Made by a program: the position numbers and the translations under genes. Below are positions 1 through 10,574 of a stretch of 64,000 nt of DNA, in pieces. Numbering within the stretch: the first letter of the stretch is position 1; each line of letters begins with the position of its first letter. Below the pieces are notes generated by a model. The model searched no databases and was not told where the DNA came from. It saw nothing but the letters and a program-made list of their open reading frames with translations. The DNA lies in NCBI RefSeq assembly GCF_001653235.2, contig NC_035794.1, forward strand, positions 3,100,001 through 3,164,000. The letters are read 5' to 3'. The stretch is from Pochonia chlamydosporia 170 (taxonomy: Eukaryota > Ascomycota > Sordariomycetes > Hypocreales > Clavicipitaceae).

Positions 1-527
1 GGGATCAAAAGCAGTGCCGCGCCAGGAAATAAATAGACCACATAACGAATGAAGCGAGGGAATTTCTTAAGAAACAGCCAAAACTTGTACAGTGTGGCAT
101 CCTCGTTTCTCTTCTTGACATGCTCCTCCTTGTTGACTGTTGGATTAAAAGCATCTTCTGGCTCGACATTATGAGCTCGGTTCTTAGATCGAGTCTTGGT
201 CGCCTCGTGCTCTTGGTTTGAGATGTAGCGCTCTGCCCGCAGGAGCTCCAGATCATCGGTAAGACGGCTGGCATCAGCCCGCTGTCCGGATGGTGACATG
301 GCCATCATTTCGATTCCTGCCGAATCTTGAGGCTGCAAGGTGTTGAAAGTGTCCAAGGATGGCGGAGAGGGCTTTTCATGGACGAAATCGCGGTCATTTT
401 GATTGGAGTCTTGGAACTCAATGTCAGGGAAAGGTTCCGAGTCTGCTTGTGGTTGGTGGTGATGGTGATGTTGCGACTGGTGATGACGGTTGAGGTCGCC
501 ATCGTGAGGTTGTCCTGAGCTGGCCAT
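1..527 (-). CDS. MscS-type mechanosensitive ion channel, N-terminal part (runs off the left edge)
   Basis: An open frame of about 175 codons starts at an ATG at 525-527 and runs without a stop to the left edge, so the protein is 3'-incomplete here. The first 50 residues are polar and His/Gln-rich. A charged segment follows, and then a basic, aromatic stretch (KFPRFIRYVVYLFPGAALLL) that looks like the entry to a first membrane helix. This order (disordered polar N-terminus, then RF-x2-RY-x5-P-x5-LL) matches fungal MscS-family channels of the Msy1/Msy2 kind, which act in the endoplasmic reticulum or plasma membrane in response to osmotic stress. The pore domain and any EF-hand lie outside the window. 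The family call rests on this one segment, so other fungal multi-pass proteins are possible. Confidence 0.6.
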   Translation of the reverse strand, partial: MASSGQPHDGDLNRHHQSQHHHHHQPQADSEPFPDIEFQDSNQNDRDFVHEKPSPPSLDTFNTLQPQDSAGIEMMAMSPSGQRADASRLTDDLELLRAERYISNQEHEATKTRSKNRAHNVEPEDAFNPTVNKEEHVKKRNEDATLYKFWLFLKKFPRFIRYVVYLFPGAALLLI

Positions 528-3500
528 CTTGGGCCTCATTAACTATGTGGAGGATCTCTGAACCTCGAGACCAATTGGCACACACCCAAAGGCAGAAAGC
601 GGTAGATGTATATCTTGTGTAAGCTCCGTCAGCGCGACGTCACTCTGAGCACTTCGCCCAATGGAAACAGAATTCCAGATTGGTGAGGTCTCAAATTGCG
701 AGTTCAACGCAGAGTAGTATATGTTGCTGAGCTTGTCAAAATGCGACAAATACGTCAGAGGTTCCTAAGTGTATGATGTCCTCTTAATGGCTGTTGGCGG
801 TAGGTCCCTGTTGCGAAATGTCAGGTGGAGCGAATGACGAAATGAAGGCGCGAGGGTGGGTATTAAGCTGAATGTATGTTGTCGTGGCTATCGCGAAGAA
901 CAAAGAACGAATGACAAGGAGACACAAGTCCCGGACCAGGTTGTTTTCCGCCGTGAGGTAAAAAGAACAAGTTGACAAGGCACTGTACAGTAGCAAATTT
1001 TAAACACAAAAGGCCCGGGAGGGCGGTGGATAAATAACACGGTCAGACAAAATGGAACTCTCCAAGGAACAATAGAAGAAGCGCGAGAGAAAAATCGAGA
1101 TGGGATCGGAAGGGTGTGAGGCGACAAGAGATGACTGGCTGGCCAGATGGAGACGGTGTGGGAAGGGAAGTGCTCGATTTGATCCAGTCAATGTTTGGCA
1201 ATGTTGGACCCTCGGAAAGCCGTTTTGAGAAAGAGGCACCAAACGGATGGGAAGGAGCGTTGCAGGTTTGTCCTCCATCGACGAGCAAATCGAGGCTAAT
1301 TGTTAAATCATCTGCACCAGGCCTCTGAACTTTACATCCAACAACATCCTCAGCCTGTACCTTGATCAATGATACTCCGTACATGCCCTCAGCAAAATCA
1401 AGGCACAGTCCCCACGGGCCAAGACCTTGTTCGACTTCGGGAATCACAGGCTCGTGCAAGGGTTAGTTGAGTCGTGCTCCACAAAGTAGACACTACACCC
1501 ACTCTTGAATCAAAAGCACGGAGTTTTTGCTGCACCTTGCAACCCCGAGATACACCAACTGCGTCTGTGGAGATCTGCCAGCAGCTTGCTTCTTGGCTTC
1601 ATCCACATGCCTTGGCAGGAAAAGAATTGACCAACGAGTCATCGCGCAATAGCGAGCGTCGGTGGAACCTGAGAGACCCCGGGTCTGTTCTGAGTTCCAT
1701 CCATACGATTTCAATTTTCCCACTCTGGTGTGCGTTGCCGTCACATTGCAAGCCGGCCCCTTGTTGCAGGAACTGTAAGAAAAATCTTACCATACCGATA
1801 TCTAATATGTTGCTGAAAGTTCTTCAGCAGCTACAATCATGTCGCAGAGCGACTTCGTCTCTATTGTCGGTTATCAACACACCCAAAAACGCCAAGTTGT
1901 GCCGCATCTGCAAGGGCCAACGCCACAGACCTTCAAAGGAACGAGTCTCAGTTCACATACCACCAGGTGAGTTATCAGCCATGATCAACCAATGGGACAA
2001 TTTTATTGGATTTTCTAAGCGAACGGTTATCTTTGTTGCAGCTATTTTCCGAACACAAATTAGTTCTACAGTAGATTCTATGTACTGTACCGCCTATCCA
2101 TGAACAGGCACTGTTCCATTGACCGAGAACTTTTTTCCACCACAGGATTGAACCAGACATGACGCCACCAAGCTCGAGATTGCTGCCAAACATCTGACGT
2201 CAGGGGTAGACGCATGCCGACAAGGGCATGTTGCACACGAGACAGCCAAGAAGGTAAGTTGCCAAGGCTTCTAGGAATCGGACGTGTTTACACTATGCGG
2301 TCATATATATTTGCCCATCTACCCTTAAGTACCTAGGTATTATCTAACGTATCCCAGCATCCACTGGTACAATCCGCGATATGTAATACCTCTTACTTGG
2401 TCAAATGCTTTAGACCTCCCCCCATACGTCTCTGCCTGCAACATATGCTCCGGCACCTTCGGCCACTTCCACACACCGGATGCCGATCACTCGCATATTA
2501 GCCGTTAAAAAGAAAGGTCCCTTGGCCTTTGCCCACATTGACCAAGGTCCGGCGCCGTCCACAGATCGGGAGCCGTACTGTGACTGGACCGCGAGCTACC
2601 GGCGTCGCACCCAGTCCCGTTCCGATAGATCGAGACTGTGAGACGCGCAAGCTGTTGCGGGAGAAAATAGACGAAATCGTCAATCCAGTCCGACCTTTTC
2701 TGCTTGGCAATCACGGTGCGTCACGGCTACAGTGGAGTGGCGGCGCCAAAATCTAAGCCAATCTCTTGCACAGAGAGACTCTGTTTCTCAAAGGGGGGGT
2801 TCCCATGGACGATCTCCCGTGCCATGATGGGCTGCAATTGTTGAGTTACGATGACCATGCTGTCGGGGTTTGGATTAATCGCCAACAACAACTAGTTTAG
2901 GCCATGCTTGAGCTAAGGCACCTCATTAAAGCGCCACATGCATCATCATAATTTTCACCGCAGGGCGGATGGGTCTTCTGTAGCAGCCCATTCTCATTCA
3001 CCCAATGCAATCTTCAAACAACACTCTCCGAAGAGTCTCGATTAGATTCAAAACCTAAGGACAAAGTGAGGGAGGGGCTCGTCTCTTGACCAGTTTGTTC
3101 CTGCGTCATCAAGCTGAAGTGGAAACAAAAATAAAAAAAAAAAGCCCTTGGCGCTTTCAGATTCAAATACAGTACGGAGTACACAGATGAAACATGTTTT
3201 CCGGTAACGTTCCCCTTTCAACATGCAGCTTCGTTTCCCCCGCTCAAATCCTGATCCGATCATGAAAAAAATTGGTCCAGTTGGCGAGGCTTCAAAATTC
3301 AGAATAGAAACACTCTCCTGAGACAATCCTCGACCCTCCCGTAGACCTCGCGGGCCGCTGACCCGCCCGTTAGCTGCCAAGTTATTCCCGGTTGCCCCAT
3401 GACCAGGCACTAAAAAGAGCTATGAGGCGCCGGCCTTGTTTGCATCTACTCATCCACAATGCCGCAAAGTAATCAAGTAAACAAGAACTGGCTGCCGGGA

Positions 3501-3915
3501 ACAATACACTTCTCAACCCTGAGGTTCTCTTGTCAAAAGCTGCTCCGTTCAGGCTCGACGCTTCTTGCGTCACATCACTAAAGATGGGAGTCGTTGCAGC
3601 TCGCTTAATATGTATATCATCCACAGGCATGGGGAGTGCAGATCAGCTCACCCCTGCCGTCATCATTTAACCCTTCTTCGTGAGTTGAGAAGGTGCGGAT
3701 CATCGTAGGAGCGCAGACTGTCGCACAGCTGACTCTCCCCCTCTTTGGGAGCTAGACAGCCTCTGTTTTTGTAGGATTTCAACGCTTTCAAGTCGCCCGC
3801 AATCTTGGGGTATGAGATATCATCACGTCTTTTCGAGCTAAGGGACATGGCAGGCATACCAGACTCTTTAATTGTGTGAAAGAGGTAGGTACCCAATCCT
3901 GGGCCTTCTTTCAGG
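528..3915. other. 3.4-kb intergenic region without a supported gene
   Basis: Open frames on both strands here (for example 1474-2103 + and 1043-1459 -) show no recognisable domain, and no splice-compatible partner exons were found. The right end should contain the promoter, and perhaps a first exon, of the membrane protein starting at 3916: a pyrimidine-rich sequence ending in AG at 3913-3914 sits just before its first ATG. A GTACGGAGTAC word lies at 3172-3182 and its complement core at 1373-1382. Confidence 0.5.
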
Positions 3916-5452
3916 ATGCAACGGAATTGCTCCGAGCCGAAATATGTGTTCCAAAACTTTGACAGCTTGTACGACTGCTACAAAGAGTTTGGAGGAACAG
4001 CAAACAGCAATGCCTTCACCCGGGTTGTAAACTCCTGTGTCAACGATTATTGCAACAACCCGTTTCCCGAACTAGGCGGCTGTGGACAATGGACACAGGC
4101 GACGGACCTCGACTTCAGTATCACTTACAATTCCTCTATTTTCTTGGGTTACACTTCATTCAATAACGACGCCGCGTGCGAAGACGTTAAAGGCAAGGTA
4201 AACTCGGATCTTGCAGGGCCGGGGGTAAGTCACTTGTTATAAGGATCAAATGCACCCACCTCTTCCAACATCTAATAATATCTACAGGTGTTTTCCTCGT
4301 ACATGATGCAGTTGGTGTTGATTCTTTACCTATGGTTCTTCCTTCGGCTATCTCGACAAGGTCCACCCGTCGTCTCCTACGTCTCGAAGAGAAGAACGCA
4401 ATTCCAACAGGCCCTTGTTTCCAAACAAAGCAAGCCAGCCAAAAGCAAAATGACAAGAGTTTTCCACCGCCACCACGCTGTGCTGAAGCACACATTAGTG
4501 GAATTTCAGGAAGCGCAGTGTTTCTTTATGCTTGCGTCTCAGATTGCAGTTCTCTGGTCAACGAGGCATACCGCCGCGTTTGAGTCTCACACACTGCGCT
4601 CCCTACTACAAAACAACAGCGTGTCGGGCATGGTGTCCAGCACGGGGATCCTTCCAGTGGTGATGGGTATGTGGTGTCTTCAAAAGATGCATAAATGTTC
4701 GCCTTGGAGCTTTCTTCTGTCCGTCGCGACGGTTGTGTTGTCAGAAGTTGCGTTGTATCAGACGAGAGATGTTCCCAATATGGACCAGATTGTACCATTC
4801 GAGTACAACGGCTGGCCAGCTAGCTGTGGATTCAAAGCGCCGCCTCTCGTCTACTGTGGTCTCTCGACAGCTGAATATTACACGCAGGTCTTGATACGTG
4901 GTGGGCCAAAGTTCTTCCTGCAGTGGTCTAATCCGTACTGCCTGGTCGTCTTTGCGCTGACCGTTATATTTTGGCTCAGAACAGCCATCATGGATGCTTT
5001 TAAAGCTGCCTCATTTCCAGGGTTCTTTTTTGAACGTGTTAAGAAGTCTACGAGGGTTCAGTCGCTTTCAGGCTCGAAATGGGCAGGATGGCTTCAGCAG
5101 GCTTCTGGTCTGGTAACATTTCTGGTCGAAGTCGCCTTTATCGCCGCCATGGTTATGGATATTACGGCATTTGATGGGTTTGCTTACATTAATTTGATTG
5201 ACTGGGACGCCTGGTCATTTGGACAAATTGTTGCCATTACTCTTTGGTTTCCGGTGGTAAGCAAATATGTATACTGGCTAATTTGTGAGTTGATACTCCC
5301 TATGCTGAGAGTCGATTTTATTAACTAATCAATGTCAAGTTGGCACTGAGGCTTACTCGAAAGCCCGTATTCCAAGCCCATACAAGATTATCAAACAGCA
5401 GGTGGATAAAAGTGGCGGTGATGGTAAACTAATACCCATTTCTAGCGCATGA
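3916..5452 (+). CDS. Orphan polytopic membrane protein with Cys-rich ectodomain
   Basis: Three exons, 3916-4224, 4288-5284 and 5340-5452, joined by GTAAGT..CAG and GTGAGT..AAG introns, give about 472 residues in one continuous frame. The first 100 residues are hydrophilic with six or more cysteines (for example CVNDYC and CG around residues 43-60), as in an extracellular domain. At least six hydrophobic segments follow, near residues 107-120, 185-198, 220-260, 320-340, 375-400 and 415-435. The C-terminal tail is short and basic. No enzyme motif is visible and I do not recognise the family; similar layouts occur in uncharacterised proteins of filamentous fungi. The ATG at 3916 lies directly after a CTTTCAG-like acceptor, so an upstream exon with a signal peptide may be missing. 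Confidence 0.7.
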
Positions 5453-5956
5453 GCATGTCTGGTGATGCAATCGGGAGGATTTTTAGGGTTGCATTGATTT
5501 GAGCTATTTGATGCATGATGAATAGAGGGGAAATTTACGGAGCGAGTTTGTTGTTTTTCCAGATGGATTGGTCAGTAGAAGCCGGGCCAGCATTTGTCAA
5601 AGAAGTATCGTCGAGTTGTCCAACGTGCTGCCATAGAGAATCGCCTACGGTGCTAGGAATTCGTGCAGCTTCCGGTCCACGCGTTGTTCGACGTACAATT
5701 GATCCTTGGTGGGCATCAAGACCTGAACATGGCACTTCACTTACAATCCTCAATTTGATGCTAGTTGGATGACGAGTCGGTGAGATGGCACTGGAGATGG
5801 GTGCGCAATACGTCGTCCTGTCACTCCTGTGCAAAGGTCAAACATTGAAGCCAGCATCTGGCAGCTGGTTGAGGGTAGCCACGTGACAACGCGTTTTCGG
5901 CGCGGTCAAATGCCTCTCCACTTCCTTGCGGCTCCCCACGCACCTTTTGGTGGCTG
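5453..5956. other. Intergenic region between membrane protein and checkpoint gene
   Basis: About 500 bp with no supported gene. The two overlapping short frames (5515-5772 + and 5535-5834 -) are each other's shadow and have no domain. The region should hold the 3' UTR of the left gene and the promoter of the Rad9-like gene. Confidence 0.45.
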
Positions 5957-8900
5957 ATGGATGCAGGCGAAGATCGAGCGAGTAACCGTGCCTTGAATGT
6001 TCAGAATGCGCTTGAAAACGAAGCGATGACGCGGTTCCCGTCTGTTGCGCAGGCAGAAAAGGCTGCAATGGAGGGTAGAAATGCGTCTCAAGACAGTCAG
6101 GCCATCCTCGACGCCATGAAGGCAGAATTTGGAGTCGGCACGGTAAGTACTCAAGTTGGGGGCCAATTCTGTAGATGCGACATAATGGATCCTAACGGCA
6201 GAAAAGTTGAGCAGTTCGCCACTCAGAAATCGAGTTGAGGTATGAGGCACTCGGCAGTGGCAGCAAATCTTCTCTTCAGGGCCAATCAATCATTAACCCA
6301 TTGCAGAAATCCAGCCTTGTTCCCAAAATTGACGAATTGGTTACACAGCAGGGCCATGGCCAGTCGCGTGCTGCGCCTCAGGTACGTTCATTTCATCCAG
6401 TCGTCGGTGGCTACCCCAGGCCAGGCATACAGACAAGGATGCACTGACAACCCCGGCCATGAAAAAGAAAGCAATAACACACGAGGCTGCAAATGACGTG
6501 TTTGCGAACCCTACCGTGAATGAACTTGAGGTTGGAGGGACACGACTTGACAACGACATACCAGATACGGCTGTTGTAGAAGGCGCCCTTCGTCATGGCG
6601 TCACGGATGACTTGACGGCCCAAATTGACAACCACGGAGCGTTGCCAACTGTCGACAACAAGTCCGTGTTGGTGCCTCGGCGTGGCCAAGGCACTGCAAA
6701 GATGGACATCTCCCAGCAAACGCCCACGCAGGTCAACGCGGACAGGGACTATGCCGAATTTTGCGAACCGCTACCCTCGAGCCCTACCGAGCCGACGCAA
6801 ATCACGACAACCGATGAACCAAGGACGCTGAATCCAGATGATACTGGTGCTGTCAACTTTGGCGATCTCGGTGAATTTGGACGTCCGTCTTCACAAGTCT
6901 CGGAGGATGGCGGGTTCGATAATACGAGAGGGGAATGGAGAGCCCCAGACGATACCTCGCAGTTACAGTCGAAGGATGCGTTTACACCATACAAAGGGCA
7001 TAGCCTGGCCCCGGAGACACCTGCACTACCTAAGAACCCGTTTGGAACAAAGAGCAATGGCGCCGTTCCCTTTGGAGGTACACAGCTGTTTGGCCAGACT
7101 CAAATGCTTTCGTCCGCCGTCAAGTTGGCCAGTCCAACCTCGTCGAGACCTTCTCCGAACATGTTTCTCAACTCAATATCGCCAAATATCATGGAGACTT
7201 CGCCGTTGAAGAATCGAGCTAATGTTTCGTCGCCAACGGATATTCGAACGTCGAGTCCCACGAGATTACATGAGGTTCCCGCGACAATACAGAAGGATAA
7301 GATCCTGACGCCAGTTGCAGAAGAAACACCTATACCCCGGCGATCTCAAAAGGATGACTTAATACCAGACTCACCTACATTAAAACCTCCGCGACCATCA
7401 TCTGCTGGACGCCAGCCCATGGCACACTACGAGCCCATGAAGGAATCGCAAGAGAGAAAGAGCAGCGGGGACGGACGCGACGTCCACTCTGTGTCAGACA
7501 ACGACTCGGACAATGCGTTTCAGGAGTTGGACCGCAGAAGACGGGTTGAAAGAAAGAGGGCTCAGGCTGCGGCTGAAATGGATAAGGTCAGCTTTATGCG
7601 CACCCAAAGACGAGTGTCAGATGAGCAGGCTGGAAGGAAACGACGAAAGCTGGGCTCGGGAGACGCACAAACCGAAAGTTTGAAAGGCGATGCCCAAGGT
7701 CAACCACCCGTTGTTCGAGACTCTCAGAAGGCTATCACCCAGTCTGCCGAACAACCCTCGGCCGAATCTACGAAAGCTACTCCCGGCGAGGCTGGACAAT
7801 ATGCGGACGTGCAAGGAGAGCGCTCCGATATGTCCTTAGCCCCCGAACCTTTGGACGAAGAAATGATTCCAGCAACTAGTCCTCCTGTACGGTCCTCGCC
7901 AGCTATTTACCGACGAGATGCTCCATCAGCGTCAGAACCAGAGTTGCCGGTGCTGAGGAAGAGTAGAAGCGAACAGGATCAAGTAGACTTGGATAACTCA
8001 TCACTTCCACCAATCCGGCGAGCGACACGTCGCACGTATAGTAGACGGGGCCGTAACACTCGGACGCAAATGACTGTGGTATCATCCGCAGAAGATGCGG
8101 ATCCAGTTCCAGTCAAACATCCAGAAGAGACAGTCGACGGAATGGGGGGCTCAGAGGATACAATAAAAGCGATTAATGCTCCGCCAAGCTCTTACTCGGA
8201 GCCGCCAGTTCCTATGGGCACTCGATCCCGCAAGAACGAGCAAAAAACACGAACGCCACGCAGATCGTTGAATATTATCAATGACCTCCCTACATCCTCT
8301 AGCCTTACCACTATGTCTGGCACACCCCTACCATCGTCCAAAACCACTCCTGGGACACAAGACTCACACATATCGGAGCGCGCCGAGTCGGTTAACTTGG
8401 CATCTCCCAATAACAGTGTGCGACCCTCGCGACGGCCAGGACGGAATGCAGGGAAGTCCGAATCCCCACAGCCAGTGACCAAGGCTATGAGACTGTCACG
8501 GCGATCCTTGCGAATAGATTCGGATTCTACAGATGAGCTTCAACATTCACCATCTGTGCCGGCCCTCAGCAGGAGCACCCACTCCAAGTCGGCGCGGTCG
8601 TTCCGAGCAAGTCTTGCTTCGGTGTCGCGAACTCGCCGGCTCTTTGATGGGATGGCGTTTGCCTTATCATTTTCCGAGAATCAAGCTCAGAGGACAAAGC
8701 TCGAAACTAAAATTACTCAATTTGGTGGTACTATTTTACACGAGGGGTTCCAAGAATTGTTTGAACAGTCAGCAGCAACTCACTGCAGCACCACCGAAGA
8801 CGACAGTACTTCACCCTTACGGTTAACCAAGGCCGGTCTCGAATTTGGCTTCGCGGCCGTCATTGCAGACTCACATTCGCGGAAGGCTAAATATATGCAG

Positions 8901-9464
8901 GCACTGGCACTTGGATTGCCCTGTTTAGCGCCGCAGTGGGCAACTACCTGCTTGAAAAGGGGGGAATTAATTGACTGGACGCCGTATCTATTATGCGCCG
9001 GTGCGTCCCAGGTTCTTGGAAATGCCATCCGCTCACGCACTTTGCTTCCCTACTCTGCGTTGGAAGCCAGTTTATCGCATACCATCGACACACGAGACAA
9101 GTTTCTTGACCAGGAGAGGCTCCTGATTGTCATGGATCACCGAAAGTCGCGTAAAGAAACAAAACAACAGTATCTATTTCTAGCATTGGCCATGGGTTCA
9201 TCCGCAGTAGCACGGGCCACGAGTACTGCACAAGCAGGCGAAGCAGTACGTGAAGCGGAGCGATCTGGCACGCCGTTCAGTTGGATCTACGTAGATTCGT
9301 CGACAAGCAGTGTAGAAGATGTATTATCAGCGGCACAAGAGTCCGGCAAGAGGAAGAGAAAGGCCATTGAGCCGATTGGCCAGGCGTTGAATGTACTCAC
9401 GGATGAGCTTATGATTCAGAGTCTAATACTGGGACGGTTAGTGGAACCAGGGGAGATGGAGTAG
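5957..9464 (+). CDS. DNA-damage checkpoint mediator, Rad9/Crb2/53BP1 family (BRCT)
   Basis: Predicted exons are 5957-6142, 6207-6239, 6307-6381 and 6420-9464, about 1112 residues. The long N-terminal two thirds is low-complexity and rich in SP/TP and SQ/TQ sites (SSPLKNR, SSPTR, SSQVS), the usual docking and phosphorylation landscape of checkpoint adaptors. From about residue 820 a BRCT-like fold begins (SRTRRLFDGMAFALSF, then ITQFGGTI). A second conserved block, QALALGLPCLAPQWATTCL, matches the end of the first BRCT repeat of Crb2/53BP1. Such proteins bind modified nucleosomes at breaks and pass signals from the Mec1/ATR-type kinase to Rad53/Chk1-type kinases. No Tudor domain could be pointed to by eye. 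The 5' exon structure is the weak part: it needs an 11-codon micro-exon and a 38-nt intron. Confidence 0.8.
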
Positions 9465-9530
9465 ATACTTTATTGCCGGCAACGGCTGTAATGACATTTT
9501 TAAGCTCATACTACAGTGTGAACGTGTTAA

Positions 9531-9569
9531 AATTTATGTGTTGCAGTTGGCGTTTCCGTTTTCTGATTC
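9531..9569. repeat. 39-bp dispersed repeat, copy A
   Basis: Thirty-eight of 39 bases match the segment at 19381-19419 in the same orientation. The one mismatch is G at 9549 against A at 19399. Similarity beyond the core is weak and patchy (a TAAACC word recurs about 30-45 bp downstream of both). A transposon or solo-element remnant is the simplest reading; no terminal repeats were found. Confidence 0.8.
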
Positions 9570-10189
9570 GCCCCTAGTGGCCGTCATGTGTGGCTTCTAA
9601 ACCTATTAGTTGAGTTGTTCCCGCGCACATTGCCAGGTCATCCACGCTTGCAAACGTACCCGGATGCTCTGTAGCTAATACCGTCATACAATGTTCAAGA
9701 CAGCTGTACTGCTGCACAATACTATCCTCACGCAAAATTTTGCGACTAACCTGCATGTTCGCGGTAATTGTGCCTCCATCTCTTGAGGTTGGGCAACCCA
9801 ATGGATAATCCCACTGTGGCAAAGGGATGGTCTAAGCCTAAGGGCGCGCGAGATTTCCCGATACCGGTAGTCAGACCTCCTATCTGTTTCGAAGTTTGGG
9901 ACTGTCTTCTCGGCAATGATAGAGCCTAGAGTTGAGTTGCCGTACTAAATCACACGGGCCAGAGTGTCAACCTTCATATGTAGTCTGCTGTTTTGAGTAA
10001 TATCGTAGTTAGAGATAAAGCCTTTGTCTTCGTTCAATAGATAACAGTACAATATGCTACCGCCAAATCCCATCGTCCGAGATTTCTTTTCTCAGCCGGC
10101 TTCCTGAGCAATGGCACCTGAGTCAGTCACATGGCGAGGCTCAAGCTTCCCACACCACTTCCCCTCCTCCACCGCGTCTACACCAGAAA

Positions 10190-10209
10190 CCCCCCCCCCC
10201 CCCCCCCCC
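10190..10209. repeat. Poly-C tract (20 C)
   Basis: Twenty consecutive C on the + strand in non-coding DNA about 370 bp beyond the stop of the HeLo-pseudokinase gene. Its exact length is likely to be unreliable in short-read assemblies. Confidence 0.9.
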
Positions 10210-10574
10210 AATTCCTTTTATGTCTCATCTTAATGAAATATGTAACGGATTCTTACCTCTCTCTCAACTATATCAGACACCTACTCGTGACATACTCCTA
10301 ACTAGCTATTGCCTCTATTATCCTGCAGTGTGCGTGGAAGGTACGGACACGCATCGAGTCTTGTGCGATTAAACGTAGGTGTGTAAGTGCAGTGTAAGCA
10401 GTGGCTTACACTAGCAGATCCGTACCTGACTACTGAATGATTACGAAGTTCTACTATGCGAAAGATGCAGTGAGAAACCGGTCTCTGTTCATTTTTAGAG
10501 CACAACACCACTCGTACCTTCATGGCGTAAGTTATTGCTCCGGACAATAGAACTCTTATAGCCAGAGAGCAAAA

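Larger units (their letters stand above)
9465..10574. other. Intergenic region with repeat copy and poly-C tract
   Basis: Convergent 3' ends: the checkpoint gene (+) on the left and the HeLo-pseudokinase gene (-) on the right. The region holds one copy of a 39-bp dispersed repeat (9531-9569) and an uninterrupted run of 20 C (10190-10209). An 82-codon minus-strand frame at 9574-9822 has balanced composition but no recognised domain; it could be a fragment of an old gene. Confidence 0.5.

Noticed and set aside
1474..2103. 209-codon plus-strand frame with several cysteines
   Set aside because: No family resemblance, extensive overlapping minus-strand frames, no promoter or splice context.
9574..9822. 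82-codon minus-strand frame with protein-like composition
   Set aside because: No homology recognised and no convincing adjoining exon; kept only as a remark on the intergenic region.
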